A DNA stretch of 41,568 nucleotides from assembly GCA_021776435.1 (NCBI GenBank), contig JAJFFW010000128.1:1-41568 (forward strand), given 5' to 3'. The notes under the pieces were generated by a model that did not search any database, was not told the origin of the DNA, and saw only the letters and a program-made list of their open reading frames with translations. Source of the stretch: Parvularculaceae bacterium. Lineage in GTDB: Bacteria; Pseudomonadota; Alphaproteobacteria; Caulobacterales; Parvularculaceae. The stretch's first letter is position 1, and every line of letters starts with the position of its first letter. This document shows positions 8,626 through 15,940 of this stretch, in pieces. The translations under genes and the position numbers were made by a program.

Positions 8626-8748
8626 GGTCTTACCTCCGAATCACGATTCGAAAGTCTAATCATAAATCAATTTAATAAAAAAGTATTGCATATGCAGAGA
8701 TCAGAGCGTCCGCATCCGCATTTTTTTCACTTTTTAGCTTTTTTATGA
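8626..8748 (-). promoter_or_regulatory. AT-rich promoter region of the H1-like gene with paired GANTC sites
   Basis: The 123-bp gap between ssb and the H1-like gene is strongly AT-rich around 8655-8690 and carries two GANTC sites (GAATC 8638-8642 and GATTC 8645-8649) just upstream of the ribosome-binding site. GANTC is the CcrM methylation motif of many alphaproteobacteria and is enriched in GcrA-dependent promoters. Exact -35/-10 boxes are not assignable by eye. Confidence 0.35.
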
Positions 8749-9195
8749 TCAAAAAGGTATGTCATCATCCAGTTCGAACGATTGTCCGCCCGCCGAATCA
8801 CCTTGTTCAGACATTCCGCCTGGGTCGCGATTGGCGCCATCACGTTTTCCATCGAGCATTGTCAGCGTCGAATTGAATCCCTGCAACACGACCTCAGTCG
8901 AATATCGGTCATTGCCAGATTGATCCTGCCATTTACGTGTTTGAAGTTGACCTTCCAGGTAAACCTTTGACCCTTTGCGCAAATATTTCTCCGCAATCCG
9001 CGCAAGACCTTCGCTGAAAATAACAACACGGTGCCATTCAGTGCGTTCGCGCCGTTCCCCTGTGTTCTTATCTTTCCAATTTTCCGATGTCGCGATGCGC
9101 AAGTTAACGATCGGGCGCCCATCCTGGGTTTGCTTAACTTCCGGATCTGCGCCCAAATTGCCGATAAGAATAACTTTGTTGATACTGCCTGCCAT
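8749..9195 (-). CDS. ssb: Single-stranded DNA-binding protein
   Basis: 148 aa. The OB fold covers about residues 1-110 ([42 protein letters not shown]), followed by a short Gly/Ser/Asp-rich linker and the canonical acidic tip DDDIPF that docks repair and replication partners. The frame is open for 40 codons upstream, but the ATG at 9195 is preferred: it starts the conserved [15 protein letters not shown] and has GGGAG 6-7 nt upstream. It is divergent from uvrA, with a LexA box between them, so at least one of the two promoters is probably SOS-controlled, as known for the ssb/uvrA pair in related bacteria. Confidence 0.97.
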   Translation of the reverse strand: MAGSINKVILIGNLGADPEVKQTQDGRPIVNLRIATSENWKDKNTGERRERTEWHRVVIFSEGLARIAEKYLRKGSKVYLEGQLQTRKWQDQSGNDRYSTEVVLQGFNSTLTMLDGKRDGANRDPGGMSEQGDSAGGQSFELDDDIPF

Positions 9196-9290
9196 TGTTT
9201 TCTCCCGAATATCCCGTTTGCCGAACCATTCCCTCAAAGCCAGCCTTATATTGAGTCTGCGCGCAGTCGAGGTGAATTTCGCGCACAAAC

Positions 9291-9305
9291 GTTCACATCT
9301 TGTTC
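9291..9305. promoter_or_regulatory. LexA operator (SOS box) between ssb and uvrA
   Basis: Direct repeat GTTC (9291-9294), 7-nt spacer, GTTC (9302-9305), the alphaproteobacterial LexA consensus GTTC-N7-GTTC. It lies 76 bp upstream of the uvrA ATG and 95 bp upstream of the ssb ATG, inside the divergent promoter region, which fits SOS induction of excision repair and SSB. Confidence 0.85.
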
Positions 9306-9381
9306 TTGCTGTCAATGCGGATTTGCGTTTCTATAGCCCGCGTTTCATATCACCAGCCATTGTTTAACCCGTAGAGTTATT

Positions 9382-12300
9382 ATGAGCCTCAAATTCATCA
9401 GCATTATTGGTGCACGCGAACACAACTTGAAAAATGTCGCGCTGGATATCCCACGCGACAAACTCGTCGTCATGACGGGACTGTCTGGATCCGGCAAGTC
9501 GTCGCTTGCGTTCGACACGATCTACGCAGAGGGGCAGCGTCGCTATGTCGAATCCCTATCGGCATACGCTCGCCAGTTTCTTGAGTTGATGCAAAAACCC
9601 GATGTTGATCAGATAGAGGGCTTGAGCCCCGCCATTTCTATCGAACAAAAGACAACATCGCGCAATCCACGCTCAACAGTCGGGACCGTTACAGAAATAT
9701 ACGACTATATGCGCTTGTTGTGGGCGCGCATTGGCGTTCCCTATTCGCCTGCGACCGGTTTGCCGATTACATCGCAGACAATTTCCGAAATGGTCGATCG
9801 TTTAATGTGTGAGGCGGAAAAGTCGCGCTTCTATCTCCTCGCGCCGATCATCCGCAAGCGCAAAGGCGAATATCGCAAAGAATTCGCCGATCTTTTAAAG
9901 CGCGGCTTTCAACGCGTTAAGGTCGATGGAGAATTTTACGAAATCGCTGACGTACCGCCGTTAAACAAGAAGATTAAGCATGACATCGACGTCGTCGTAG
10001 ACCGGATCATCATTAAAAGCGGCGTTGAAAGCCGTCTCGCAGAGTCTTTCGAAACCGCACTCGAACTCGCCGACGGTATTGCGATCGCGGAGAGCGCGGA
10101 TGCCAGAGCGCGCCCTCATCCTGAGGAGCGCCCATCCGCCGTCCTTCGAGACGCCGCGCGCAAGCGCGCGGCTCCTCAAGATGAGGCGGATGGGCGCGTC
10201 GCGAAGGACGGGGGCGCGCCGGAGAGAATAATCTTCTCGGCGAAATTCGCCTGCCCGGTCTCCGGTTTCTCAATTGACGAAATCGAACCCCGTTTGTTTT
10301 CTTTTAATGCGCCGGCTGGCGCATGTCCGGCTTGCGACGGGTTAGGTACTGAGATGATGTTCGATCCTGATCTTGTTGTTCCGAATAGACAATTGCCGCT
10401 TACAAAAGGGGCTATCGCACCTTGGTCTAAGGGGACATCACCCTATTACGGACAGACGCTCGACGCGCTTGCGGATCATTTCAAATTTTCAGTCAAAGTC
10501 GCCTGGGCTGACCTCGACGAAAGGGCGAAAGATGTCATTCTCTATGGTACAAGCGATGAAGACGTACGCTTTGTCTATCAGGACGGGGCGCGCAAATTCG
10601 AAACGGTCAAACCGTTCGAAGGCGTTATTCCTAATCTTGAACGACGCTGGCGTGAAACAGACTCTTCATGGGTGCGCGAAGATCTTTCGCGTTTTCAAAC
10701 AATTACCTGTTGTGACACTTGCAACGGATTGAGACTGAAGCCGGAAGCTCTTGCCGTAAAACTCGGTGGTTGCAACATTTCCGAAACGACAGCTTTATCG
10801 ATCCGCGCCGCAGTCAATTGGTTCAATACCCTTGAAAAGCAACTGAGCCGCAAAGATACTGAAATCGCAGCACGCATATTAAAAGAGATCCGCGAACGTC
10901 TCCACTTTCTAAATAATGTCGGGCTCGATTATCTGACATTATCGCGCGCATCAGGCACGCTTTCGGGCGGCGAAAGCCAACGTATACGCCTCGCCTCGCA
11001 GATTGGCTCGGGTCTGACAGGTGTTCTTTATGTTCTCGATGAGCCATCAATTGGATTGCATCAGCGCGATAATGAACGCTTGCTGGTCACGTTGAAGCGC
11101 CTGCGCGACCTCGGCAACTCCGTGATCGTTGTCGAACATGACGAGGAAGCGATCCGCGCTGCTGATCATGTTATCGATATTGGTCCGGGCGCAGGGATTC
11201 ATGGCGGTGAAATCATCGCGCAGGGAAGCGTTGAGAGCATCATTGCATCGAAGAATAGCCTGACGGGCGATTACCTGGCAGGCCGGCGCGAAGTGCCGGT
11301 TCCCGCGCAATGCCGGCCATTTAATCCCAAACGCGCGCTGAAAGTCATTGGCGCCCGCGCTAACAATCTGCAAAACGTCACAGCGGAAATACCTTTGGGG
11401 CTTTTAACCTGCGTGACCGGCGTATCGGGCGGAGGTAAATCGACCCTTGTCATCGAGACATTATATAAAGCCGCCGTGCGAAGGCTTTTCGCCGCAAAAA
11501 GCGCACCTGGCGCCCATGACCGCATCGAAGGTCTCGAGCATCTCGACAAGGTCATCGACATTGATCAATCGCCGATTGGGCGTACGCCGCGTTCCAACCC
11601 GGCGACGTATACCGGCGCCTTCACGCCGATCCGCGAATGGTTCGCCGGATTGCCAGAGTCAAAAGCGCGCGGATACAAGCCCGGTCGGTTTTCTTTCAAC
11701 GTCAAAGGCGGACGCTGCGAGGCGTGTCATGGCGACGGATTGATCAAGATCGAGATGCATTTCCTGCCCGATGTTTATGTCACCTGCGACACTTGCAAGG
11801 GCAAACGCTATAACCGTGAGACCCTTGAAGTGACCTTCAAAGGCAAATCTATCGCCGACGTGCTCGACATGACCGTCGAGGAAGGGGCCGAGTTTTTCAA
11901 AGCCGTGCCATCGATCCGCGAAAAGATGGATACGCTGAACCGGGTCGGCCTCAGTTACATTCACATCGGCCAGCAAGCGACGACGCTGTCGGGCGGCGAG
12001 GCGCAGCGCGTGAAGCTTTCGAAGGAGCTTTCAAAGCGCGCAACCGGGCGCACTTTATATATACTCGATGAACCAACGACGGGATTGCACTTCGAGGACG
12101 TTCGAAAGCTTCTCGAAGTCATTCAGGAACTCGTCGAGGGCGGCAATACGGTTATTATCATTGAGCATAATCTTGATGTCATCAAACAGGCCGACTGGAT
12201 CATCGATCTCGGCCCCGAAGGCGGCGACGACGGCGGCAGGATCGTCGCCGCCGGCCCGCCCGAAGACGTCGCGCGGTCCGCGAAAAGCTATACCGGACAG

Positions 12301-12531
12301 TTTTTGAAAGCCGTCCTCGCCGCCACGAATTCGAAAACCGCCCGCCCCAAACCCCCGGCGAAGAAAAAACGGGCAGTGAAGACGGCGGCGCTCAGGAAAA
12401 AGACGGTGGCGAAGAAAAAGGCGGCAAAGAAAAAAGCGACGAAATCGTCAACGAAGAAACCCGCCAAGACCAAGGCAAAAACTACGACGAAGAAGAAGGC
12501 TGCGAAAGGACGGAAGCGGAGAGCGGCTTGA
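9382..12531 (+). CDS. uvrA: Excinuclease ABC subunit A with in-frame insert and Lys-rich tail
   Basis: 1049-aa damage-recognition ATPase of nucleotide excision repair. It has two ABC modules: Walker [14 protein letters not shown] near residue 33 and [10 protein letters not shown] near 678, each with an LSGGE signature ([11 protein letters not shown] and [10 protein letters not shown]) and Walker B (YVLDEP and YILDEP). The zinc modules are CPVSGF...CPACDG and CEACHG...CDTCKG. It exceeds the roughly 950 aa usual for UvrA for two reasons: a palindromic insert at about residues 243-279, and about 65 residues of Lys/Ala/Thr-rich sequence from about 985. Both ends of the reading frame are otherwise normal. 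It is divergent from ssb under a LexA box. A weak AGAG precedes the ATG. Confidence 0.97.
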   Translation: MSLKFISIIGAREHNLKNVALDIPRDKLVVMTGLSGSGKSSLAFDTIYAEGQRRYVESLSAYARQFLELMQKPDVDQIEGLSPAISIEQKTTSRNPRSTVGTVTEIYDYMRLLWARIGVPYSPATGLPITSQTISEMVDRLMCEAEKSRFYLLAPIIRKRKGEYRKEFADLLKRGFQRVKVDGEFYEIADVPPLNKKIKHDIDVVVDRIIIKSGVESRLAESFETALELADGIAIAESADARARPHPEERPSAVLRDAARKRAAPQDEADGRVAKDGGAPERIIFSAKFACPVSGFSIDEIEPRLFSFNAPAGACPACDGLGTEMMFDPDLVVPNRQLPLTKGAIAPWSKGTSPYYGQTLDALADHFKFSVKVAWADLDERAKDVILYGTSDEDVRFVYQDGARKFETVKPFEGVIPNLERRWRETDSSWVREDLSRFQTITCCDTCNGLRLKPEALAVKLGGCNISETTALSIRAAVNWFNTLEKQLSRKDTEIAARILKEIRERLHFLNNVGLDYLTLSRASGTLSGGESQRIRLASQIGSGLTGVLYVLDEPSIGLHQRDNERLLVTLKRLRDLGNSVIVVEHDEEAIRAADHVIDIGPGAGIHGGEIIAQGSVESIIASKNSLTGDYLAGRREVPVPAQCRPFNPKRALKVIGARANNLQNVTAEIPLGLLTCVTGVSGGGKSTLVIETLYKAAVRRLFAAKSAPGAHDRIEGLEHLDKVIDIDQSPIGRTPRSNPATYTGAFTPIREWFAGLPESKARGYKPGRFSFNVKGGRCEACHGDGLIKIEMHFLPDVYVTCDTCKGKRYNRETLEVTFKGKSIADVLDMTVEEGAEFFKAVPSIREKMDTLNRVGLSYIHIGQQATTLSGGEAQRVKLSKELSKRATGRTLYILDEPTTGLHFEDVRKLLEVIQELVEGGNTVIIIEHNLDVIKQADWIIDLGPEGGDDGGRIVAAGPPEDVARSAKSYTGQFLKAVLAATNSKTARPKPPAKKKRAVKTAALRKKTVAKKKAAKKKATKSSTKKPAKTKAKTTTKKKAAKGRKRRAA
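10108..10215. repeat. Palindromic element inserted in frame in uvrA (family C)
   Basis: About 108 bp keeping the reading frame open. CTCATCCTGAGGAGC (10114-10128) is complementary to 10171-10185 with one mismatch. GCGCCCATCCGC matches inversely 10186-10197, and CTTCG/GTCC recurs inverted near 10200-10210. The centre is a 9-bp GC hairpin (10153-10161 with 10164-10172). It encodes the extra peptide [18 protein letters not shown] and on. Related palindromes lie at 15868-15910 and 38058-38169. This resembles in principle the palindromic elements found inside Rickettsia genes. Confidence 0.85.
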
Positions 12532-12534
12532 ACC

Positions 12535-12670
12535 GTAGGGCGGGCGGAGCCCGGCGAAAGCCGGGCGATACCCGCCAATGCGGCGTTTGCAACGGACACG
12601 GAATGGCGGGTATCGGCCTCATGGCCTCCACCCGCCCTACAATTTTCAATCAACCCGGGCTACGCTTGCT
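12535..12670. repeat. Palindromic intergenic repeat, family A, between uvrA and the channel gene
   Basis: Starts GTAGGGCGGG (12535-12544) and closes with the inverse CCCGCCCTAC (12631-12640), with inner hairpins GCCCGGC/GCCGGGC and ATACCCGCCA/TGGCGGGTAT. A trailing segment to 12670 (ending CTACGCTTGCT) is repeated after the channel gene. It fills the 189-bp gap after uvrA together with about 50 bp of leader for the next gene. Confidence 0.85.
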
Positions 12671-12720
12671 CAAAACAAAATCCACCCGACGGATGGTCCT
12701 GCTCCACGCATGGGGACGAA

Positions 12721-13572
12721 TTGAGGCAAAAGATTTACGATATCTTGGAAGGTAACACACCGTTTGGACGGTGGGTCAATGCCTTCATCATGCTAGTTAT
12801 TGTACTGAGCTTTCTTTCGCTTGTCTTAGAGTCCATCGATCCGCTTGGGGATAAATACGGCTTCCTCTTTTACGTCTTTGAGGTCGGAGCCATTGCGATT
12901 TTCACCGTCGAATACGTCTTTCGCCTCTGGTCCTGCACCGCAGATAAGCGGTTCGCTCACCCCATTAAAGGGCGGCTGAAGTTTGCGATTAAATTCTTCA
13001 GTGCCATTGATCTGCTTGCGATTCTCCCGTTTTATCTTTCCTTTTTGGTTCCTGGCTTGGATCTGCGCGCGCTGCGCTTGTTTCGGCTGCTCAGAGTCTT
13101 CAAGCTTTTGCGTCACTTCGAGGCTGCAGCGATTTTGCCGGAGGTGGTCAGTCGTAAGCGGCAGGAACTCATCATGACCTTCAGCCTCGTGCTCGTTTTG
13201 CTGCTGATTTCGGCAAGCCTCGTCTTCATGGCTGAGCATGGGAAACAGCCTGACAAATTTTCGAACATCCCGGCGGCTATGTGGTGGGCCGTCGCGACAT
13301 TGTCTACGGTGGGCTATGGCGACATGGCTCCGATCACGCCCTTAGGGCGCATATTGGGCAGTGTGGTTGCGCTGCTCGGAATTGGCTTCTTTGCCCTACC
13401 GGCCGGCATTCTAGCTCAAGGCCTGAACGAACTCGTTGAGGAACGAGCAGCTCAGAAAAAAATAAACCCGGAGGCTGAGACAGCTTCGCTCAAAGGACCC
13501 TCGGCGGCTGAACGCCGATGTCCCCACTGCGGTCGCACCTTGCAGGGAGACGAAAGCAAAAGCAAATCGTAG
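12721..13572 (+). CDS. Voltage-gated potassium channel-type ion transporter
   Basis: 283 aa, six membrane segments. S1-S3 lie at about 18-40, 50-70 and 90-113. S4 is the Arg/Lys ladder in DLRALRLFRLLRVFKLLR (about 118-135). S5 is about 150-172, then the pore helix and K+ selectivity filter TLSTVGYGD (about 193-201), and S6 about 210-235. This is a Kv-like subunit acting as a tetramer in the inner membrane. The C-terminus carries a CPHCG pair (half a zinc-ribbon) after a charged stretch. The start is TTG at 12721 with GGGGA upstream; a nearby ATG frame closes at once. The gene is bracketed by 92-bp near-identical direct repeats. Gating stimulus is not predictable. Confidence 0.92.
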   Translation: MRQKIYDILEGNTPFGRWVNAFIMLVIVLSFLSLVLESIDPLGDKYGFLFYVFEVGAIAIFTVEYVFRLWSCTADKRFAHPIKGRLKFAIKFFSAIDLLAILPFYLSFLVPGLDLRALRLFRLLRVFKLLRHFEAAAILPEVVSRKRQELIMTFSLVLVLLLISASLVFMAEHGKQPDKFSNIPAAMWWAVATLSTVGYGDMAPITPLGRILGSVVALLGIGFFALPAGILAQGLNELVEERAAQKKINPEAETASLKGPSAAERRCPHCGRTLQGDESKSKS

Positions 13573-13576
13573 CCAT

Positions 13577-13668
13577 TGCGGCGTTTGCAACGGACACGGA
13601 ATGGCGGGTATCGGCCTCGCGGCCTCCACCCGCCCTACAATTTCGAATCAACCCGGGCTACGCTTGCT
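13577..13668. repeat. Second copy of the 92-bp repeat flanking the channel gene
   Basis: 88 of 92 positions match 12579-12670 in the same orientation (by-eye count), starting 4 bp after the channel stop codon. It contains the right half of family A (TGGCGGGTATCGGC through CCCGCCCTAC). Confidence 0.9.
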
Positions 13669-13670
13669 TT

Positions 13671-13815
13671 GTCAAACGGGGACGTGCCGTGCATCGGCTT
13701 TATGGCCTCCGTATGCTCAACAAACCATCCCTGTCATTCCGGGGCGATCTGTAGGATCGAACCCGGAAACCAGCAAGCGTAGGGCGGGTTGAGCGCCAGC
13801 GATACCCGTCGCCTT
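13671..13815. repeat. Composite repeat: 103-bp unit copy 1 plus family A half
   Basis: 13671-13773 is the first of three copies of a unit beginning GTCAAACGGGGACGTGCCG and ending in the left half of family B (GTCATTCCGGGGCGATCTG, CCCGGAAACCAG). It is followed by a half family A copy (GTAGGGCGGG at 13779, then ATACCCG). The right half of family B is missing here. Confidence 0.85.
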
Positions 13816-13816
13816 T

Positions 13817-13975
13817 GTCAAACGGGGACGTGCCGTGCATCGGCTTTATGGCCTCCGTATGCTCTACAAACCATCCCTGTCATTCCGGGGCGCCGCGCAG
13901 CAGCGAACCCGGAAACCAGAAGCTGAGTCAGCAGGCTGGATCCCGGGTTCCGCCTCACGGCGGTCCCGGAATGAC
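13817..13975. repeat. Composite repeat: unit copy 2 with complete family B palindrome
   Basis: 13817-13919 repeats the 103-bp unit. The family B palindrome is complete at 13879-13975: GTCATTCCGGGG opens and CCCGGAATGAC closes it, with a central CTGGATCCCGGGTTCC. Confidence 0.85.
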
Positions 13976-14006
13976 AATGGGCGTTGGTGAAAAACAGAAG
14001 CTCGCG

Positions 14007-14212
14007 CTGGATTCCGGGTTCCTTGCTTCGCGCGGCCCCGGAATGACAACGGGTGTCGCTTAAGGAAAGTCAGCGGGCTGGATCCCGGGTTCGGCCTTCG
14101 GCCGCCCCGGGATGACAAGCCACCGCTTCGCCGTAGGGCGGGCCTTGGCCCGCCAATGATTTACAGGCGGCAATGTGTTGGAAATGGCGGGCTCCACCCT
14201 CCCCGCAAACCA
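14007..14212. repeat. Partial family B copies and a family A variant
   Basis: 14007-14049 and 14072-14118 are right halves of family B (CTGGATTCCGGGTTCC ... CCCCGGAATGAC and CTGGATCCCGGGTTCGG ... CCCGGGATGACA). 14131-14212 is a family A variant (GTAGGGCGGGCC ... GGCCCGCCA, then GGCGGGCTCCACCC). No coding frame is supported here. Confidence 0.75.
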
Positions 14213-14215
14213 TTT

Positions 14216-14313
14216 GTCATTCCGGGGCGATCTGTAGGATCGAACCCGGAAACCAGAAACGGAGTCATCAAGGCTGGATCCCGGGTCCCGCCTAATGGCG
14301 GCCCCGGAATGAC
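14216..14313. repeat. Family B palindrome immediately 3' of the GIY-YIG gene
   Basis: Complete copy, GTCATTCCGGGGCGATCTG to CCCCGGAATGAC. The conserved trailing AATGGGCGT reaches 14322, the last base of the GIY-YIG stop codon, so repeat and gene abut. The hairpin may also act as a 3' stabiliser or terminator for that gene (inference). Confidence 0.85.
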
Positions 14314-14321
14314 AATGGGCG

Positions 14322-14615
14322 TCACTGATTGAGCGTCAGATAGAGATCGTTCCAGTCCGGATTAACGGATTCGATCAGTTCAAGCTTCCACTTGCGCCGC
14401 CATTTCTTGAGCTCCTTTTCGCGCGCGATGGCGTATCGCACGTCGTCGAAGGTTTCGTAATAGACGAGCGTCCTGATGCCGTATTTGCTCGTGAACATGG
14501 AGCCGCGGCCTTCCCTGTGTGCAAATGTGCGGTCGCCGATGTCATTTGTGACGCCGATATAGAGCGTGCCGTTTCGTTTGCTTGCAAGAATGTAGACGTA
14601 ATAGGTCTTCCGCAT
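14322..14615 (-). CDS. Small GIY-YIG domain nuclease-like protein
   Basis: 97 aa, one GIY-YIG domain. The two strands YYVYILAS and LYIGVT at about 5-22 form the GIY-YIG pair, followed by the catalytic Arg region TNDIGDRTFAHREG and the metal-binding Glu in AIAREKELKKWRRKWK. The tail NPDWNDLYLTL is typical of the stand-alone YhbQ/UPF0213-like group, which includes many small proteins without known function. There is no DNA-specificity module. The ribosome-binding site is weak. The gene is enclosed on both sides by family B palindromes, 2 bp and 40 bp away, inside a 1.5-kb repeat cluster; it could be the nuclease that spreads them or only a passenger. Confidence 0.88.
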   Translation of the reverse strand: MRKTYYVYILASKRNGTLYIGVTNDIGDRTFAHREGRGSMFTSKYGIRTLVYYETFDDVRYAIAREKELKKWRRKWKLELIESVNPDWNDLYLTLNQ

Positions 14616-14655
14616 CCGGCTGTCTTAGCGATTCCTATCTTCATTGCACAGTATT

Positions 14656-14751
14656 GTCATTCCGGGGCGATCTGTAGGATCGAACCCGGAAACCAGAAGC
14701 TGAGTCAGCAGGCTGGATCCCGGGTTCCGGCTTCGCCGGCCCCGGAATGAC
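14656..14751. repeat. Family B palindrome 5' of the GIY-YIG gene
   Basis: Complete copy in the same orientation as 14216-14313, differing mainly in the central and right-hand loop. It starts 40 bp upstream of the GIY-YIG ATG and ends with the same AATGGGCGT tail. Confidence 0.85.
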
Positions 14752-14780
14752 AATGGGCGTTGGGGAAAAACCGAAGCAAG

Positions 14781-15127
14781 CGTAGGGCGGGTTGAGCGCA
14801 AGCGATACCCGCCGCCTTTGTCAAACGGGGACGTGCCGTGCATCGGCTTTATGGCCTCCGTATGCTCAACAAACCATCCCTGTCATTCCGGGGCGATCTG
14901 TAGGATCGAACCCGGAAACCAGAAGCTGAGTCAGCAGGCTGGATCCCGGGTTCCGACTTCGTCAGCCCCGGGATGACACGTGAAGTGGGTTCCGGTTTTC
15001 GACCGGCCCCGGAATGACAATGTGGGAGGATTCCGGCTGCGCGGGCCCCCGGGATGGCAACGGGCCCAGTTGGAGGAAAGTCAGCAGCCATGGTTATCGC
15101 CGTAGGGCGGGCCTTGGCCCGCCATTC
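14781..15127. repeat. Repeat block: family A half, unit copy 3, family B, partial copies
   Basis: 14781-14817 is a family A half (GTAGGGCGGGTTGAGCG). 14820-14922 is the third copy of the 103-bp unit, nearly identical to 13671-13773. 14882-14977 is a full family B. 14980-15060 holds two right-half remnants (CCCCGGAATGACAATG, CCCCCGGGATGG). 15100-15127 is a short family A hairpin (GTAGGGCGGGCCTTGGCCCGCC). The 526-bp gap 14616-15141 contains nothing else. Confidence 0.8.
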
Positions 15128-15141
15128 AAACACTCAAGCTA

Positions 15142-15702
15142 TTAAGAGACGACTTTCTCCGTCGCAATCTCGAACGTCGCCTCGGCGGCATTGTCGGTCT
15201 CATCGCATTCTTCGACTTCGTCATCGACATCGACCTTGACGCGGATGACGATGGTGGCGGCGATTTCACCGGTTGGCTGCAAGCACACCGCAAGCTCGCT
15301 CACCATGATGGAAATCAGCGCGTGTTCGACGCCGCCGGCGGGCACGCCGAAAATATTCGCCACGTTGCTGGTTTTCTCCACGAGCTTGCCGGCGGTCGTG
15401 TACACCTCCGCTTCGTAGCGCAGCCTCGAATGGGGCGCATCGGCTGCGCCGACGTTCTCGACCGCCACGTCGAAATCGACCATGAGAACGTCGTCGCTGA
15501 CAATTTCAGGATCAAAGCCGGCGAGATAGTCGACCCGGTCGAGCGTCGTAACGGGAGCGGTCAGGTTCGGCTTGCCCTGACACTGAGCGACAGCGTTTTG
15601 GGCGATAGCGTCTTCTCCCGCCTGGGGCTGCGCCACAACCATCACCGGCGCTGCAAGCAGCGCGCATAAAGCCGCAGCCGTCCAGTCGATCGCCCGTCGC
15701 AC
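15142..15702 (-). CDS. Exported protein with CARDB-like domain
   Basis: 186 aa. The leader WTAAALCALLAAPVMVVAQPQ is a likely Sec signal peptide. The remainder resembles one Ig-like CARDB unit: a strand-rich region with DVAVENVGAADA, then a long strand VIRVKVDVDD and the hallmark ECDETDNAAEATFEI (acidic, then DN). CARDB domains are extracellular beta-sandwiches often found in adhesins. The GTG at 15702 is preferred because GGGAGG lies 5 nt upstream; a TTG 24 nt earlier is possible. It stands between the repeat cluster and parC with no obvious partner. Domain call is from pattern only. Confidence 0.7.
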   Translation of the reverse strand: MRRAIDWTAAALCALLAAPVMVVAQPQAGEDAIAQNAVAQCQGKPNLTAPVTTLDRVDYLAGFDPEIVSDDVLMVDFDVAVENVGAADAPHSRLRYEAEVYTTAGKLVEKTSNVANIFGVPAGGVEHALISIMVSELAVCLQPTGEIAATIVIRVKVDVDDEVEECDETDNAAEATFEIATEKVVS

Positions 15703-15867
15703 GCGCGCCTCCCGACGTTGATCCAAGCCTACGCCCGTAACTTGCGCCTGTCATCTCATATCTCCCGCCCTTGCACGCGCCGCTTGCTTCGCCGCACCGT
15801 CAATCTCATGGCAAGGCAGGGCGGGATGAAATCCCGCCGTATTGGCTTTCCTGTTATTTGGGGGCGA

Positions 15868-15910
15868 TCCATCCTTCGAGGGCCGCTGCGCGGCCACCTT
15901 AGGATGAGGG
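15868..15910. repeat. Family C palindrome fragment near the parC 3' end
   Basis: CCATCCTTCGAGG, a GGCCGCTGCGCGGCC core and TTAGGATGAGG align with the centre and right arm of the element inside uvrA. It lies in the 238-bp gap 15703-15940, which shows no gene. Confidence 0.65.
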
Positions 15911-15940
15911 CTGAAGTTTTTTGAAAAGCCGACCCAGCCC

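Noticed and set aside
8279-8659. Plus-strand open frame giving a hydrophobic repeat protein (LVALRLVAFF units)
   Set aside because: It is the antisense of the Lys-rich H1-like gene, which has a strong ribosome-binding site; the hydrophobic repeat is a consequence of Lys/Ala codons read backwards.
12721-13572. Channel gene as cargo of an insertion sequence
   Set aside because: No transposase, no inverted termini; only direct repeats of a family common in this region.
13671-15127. CRISPR array or integron attC array
   Set aside because: Repeats are palindromic, vary in length and are unevenly spaced without unique spacers of fixed length; no cas or integrase gene is present.
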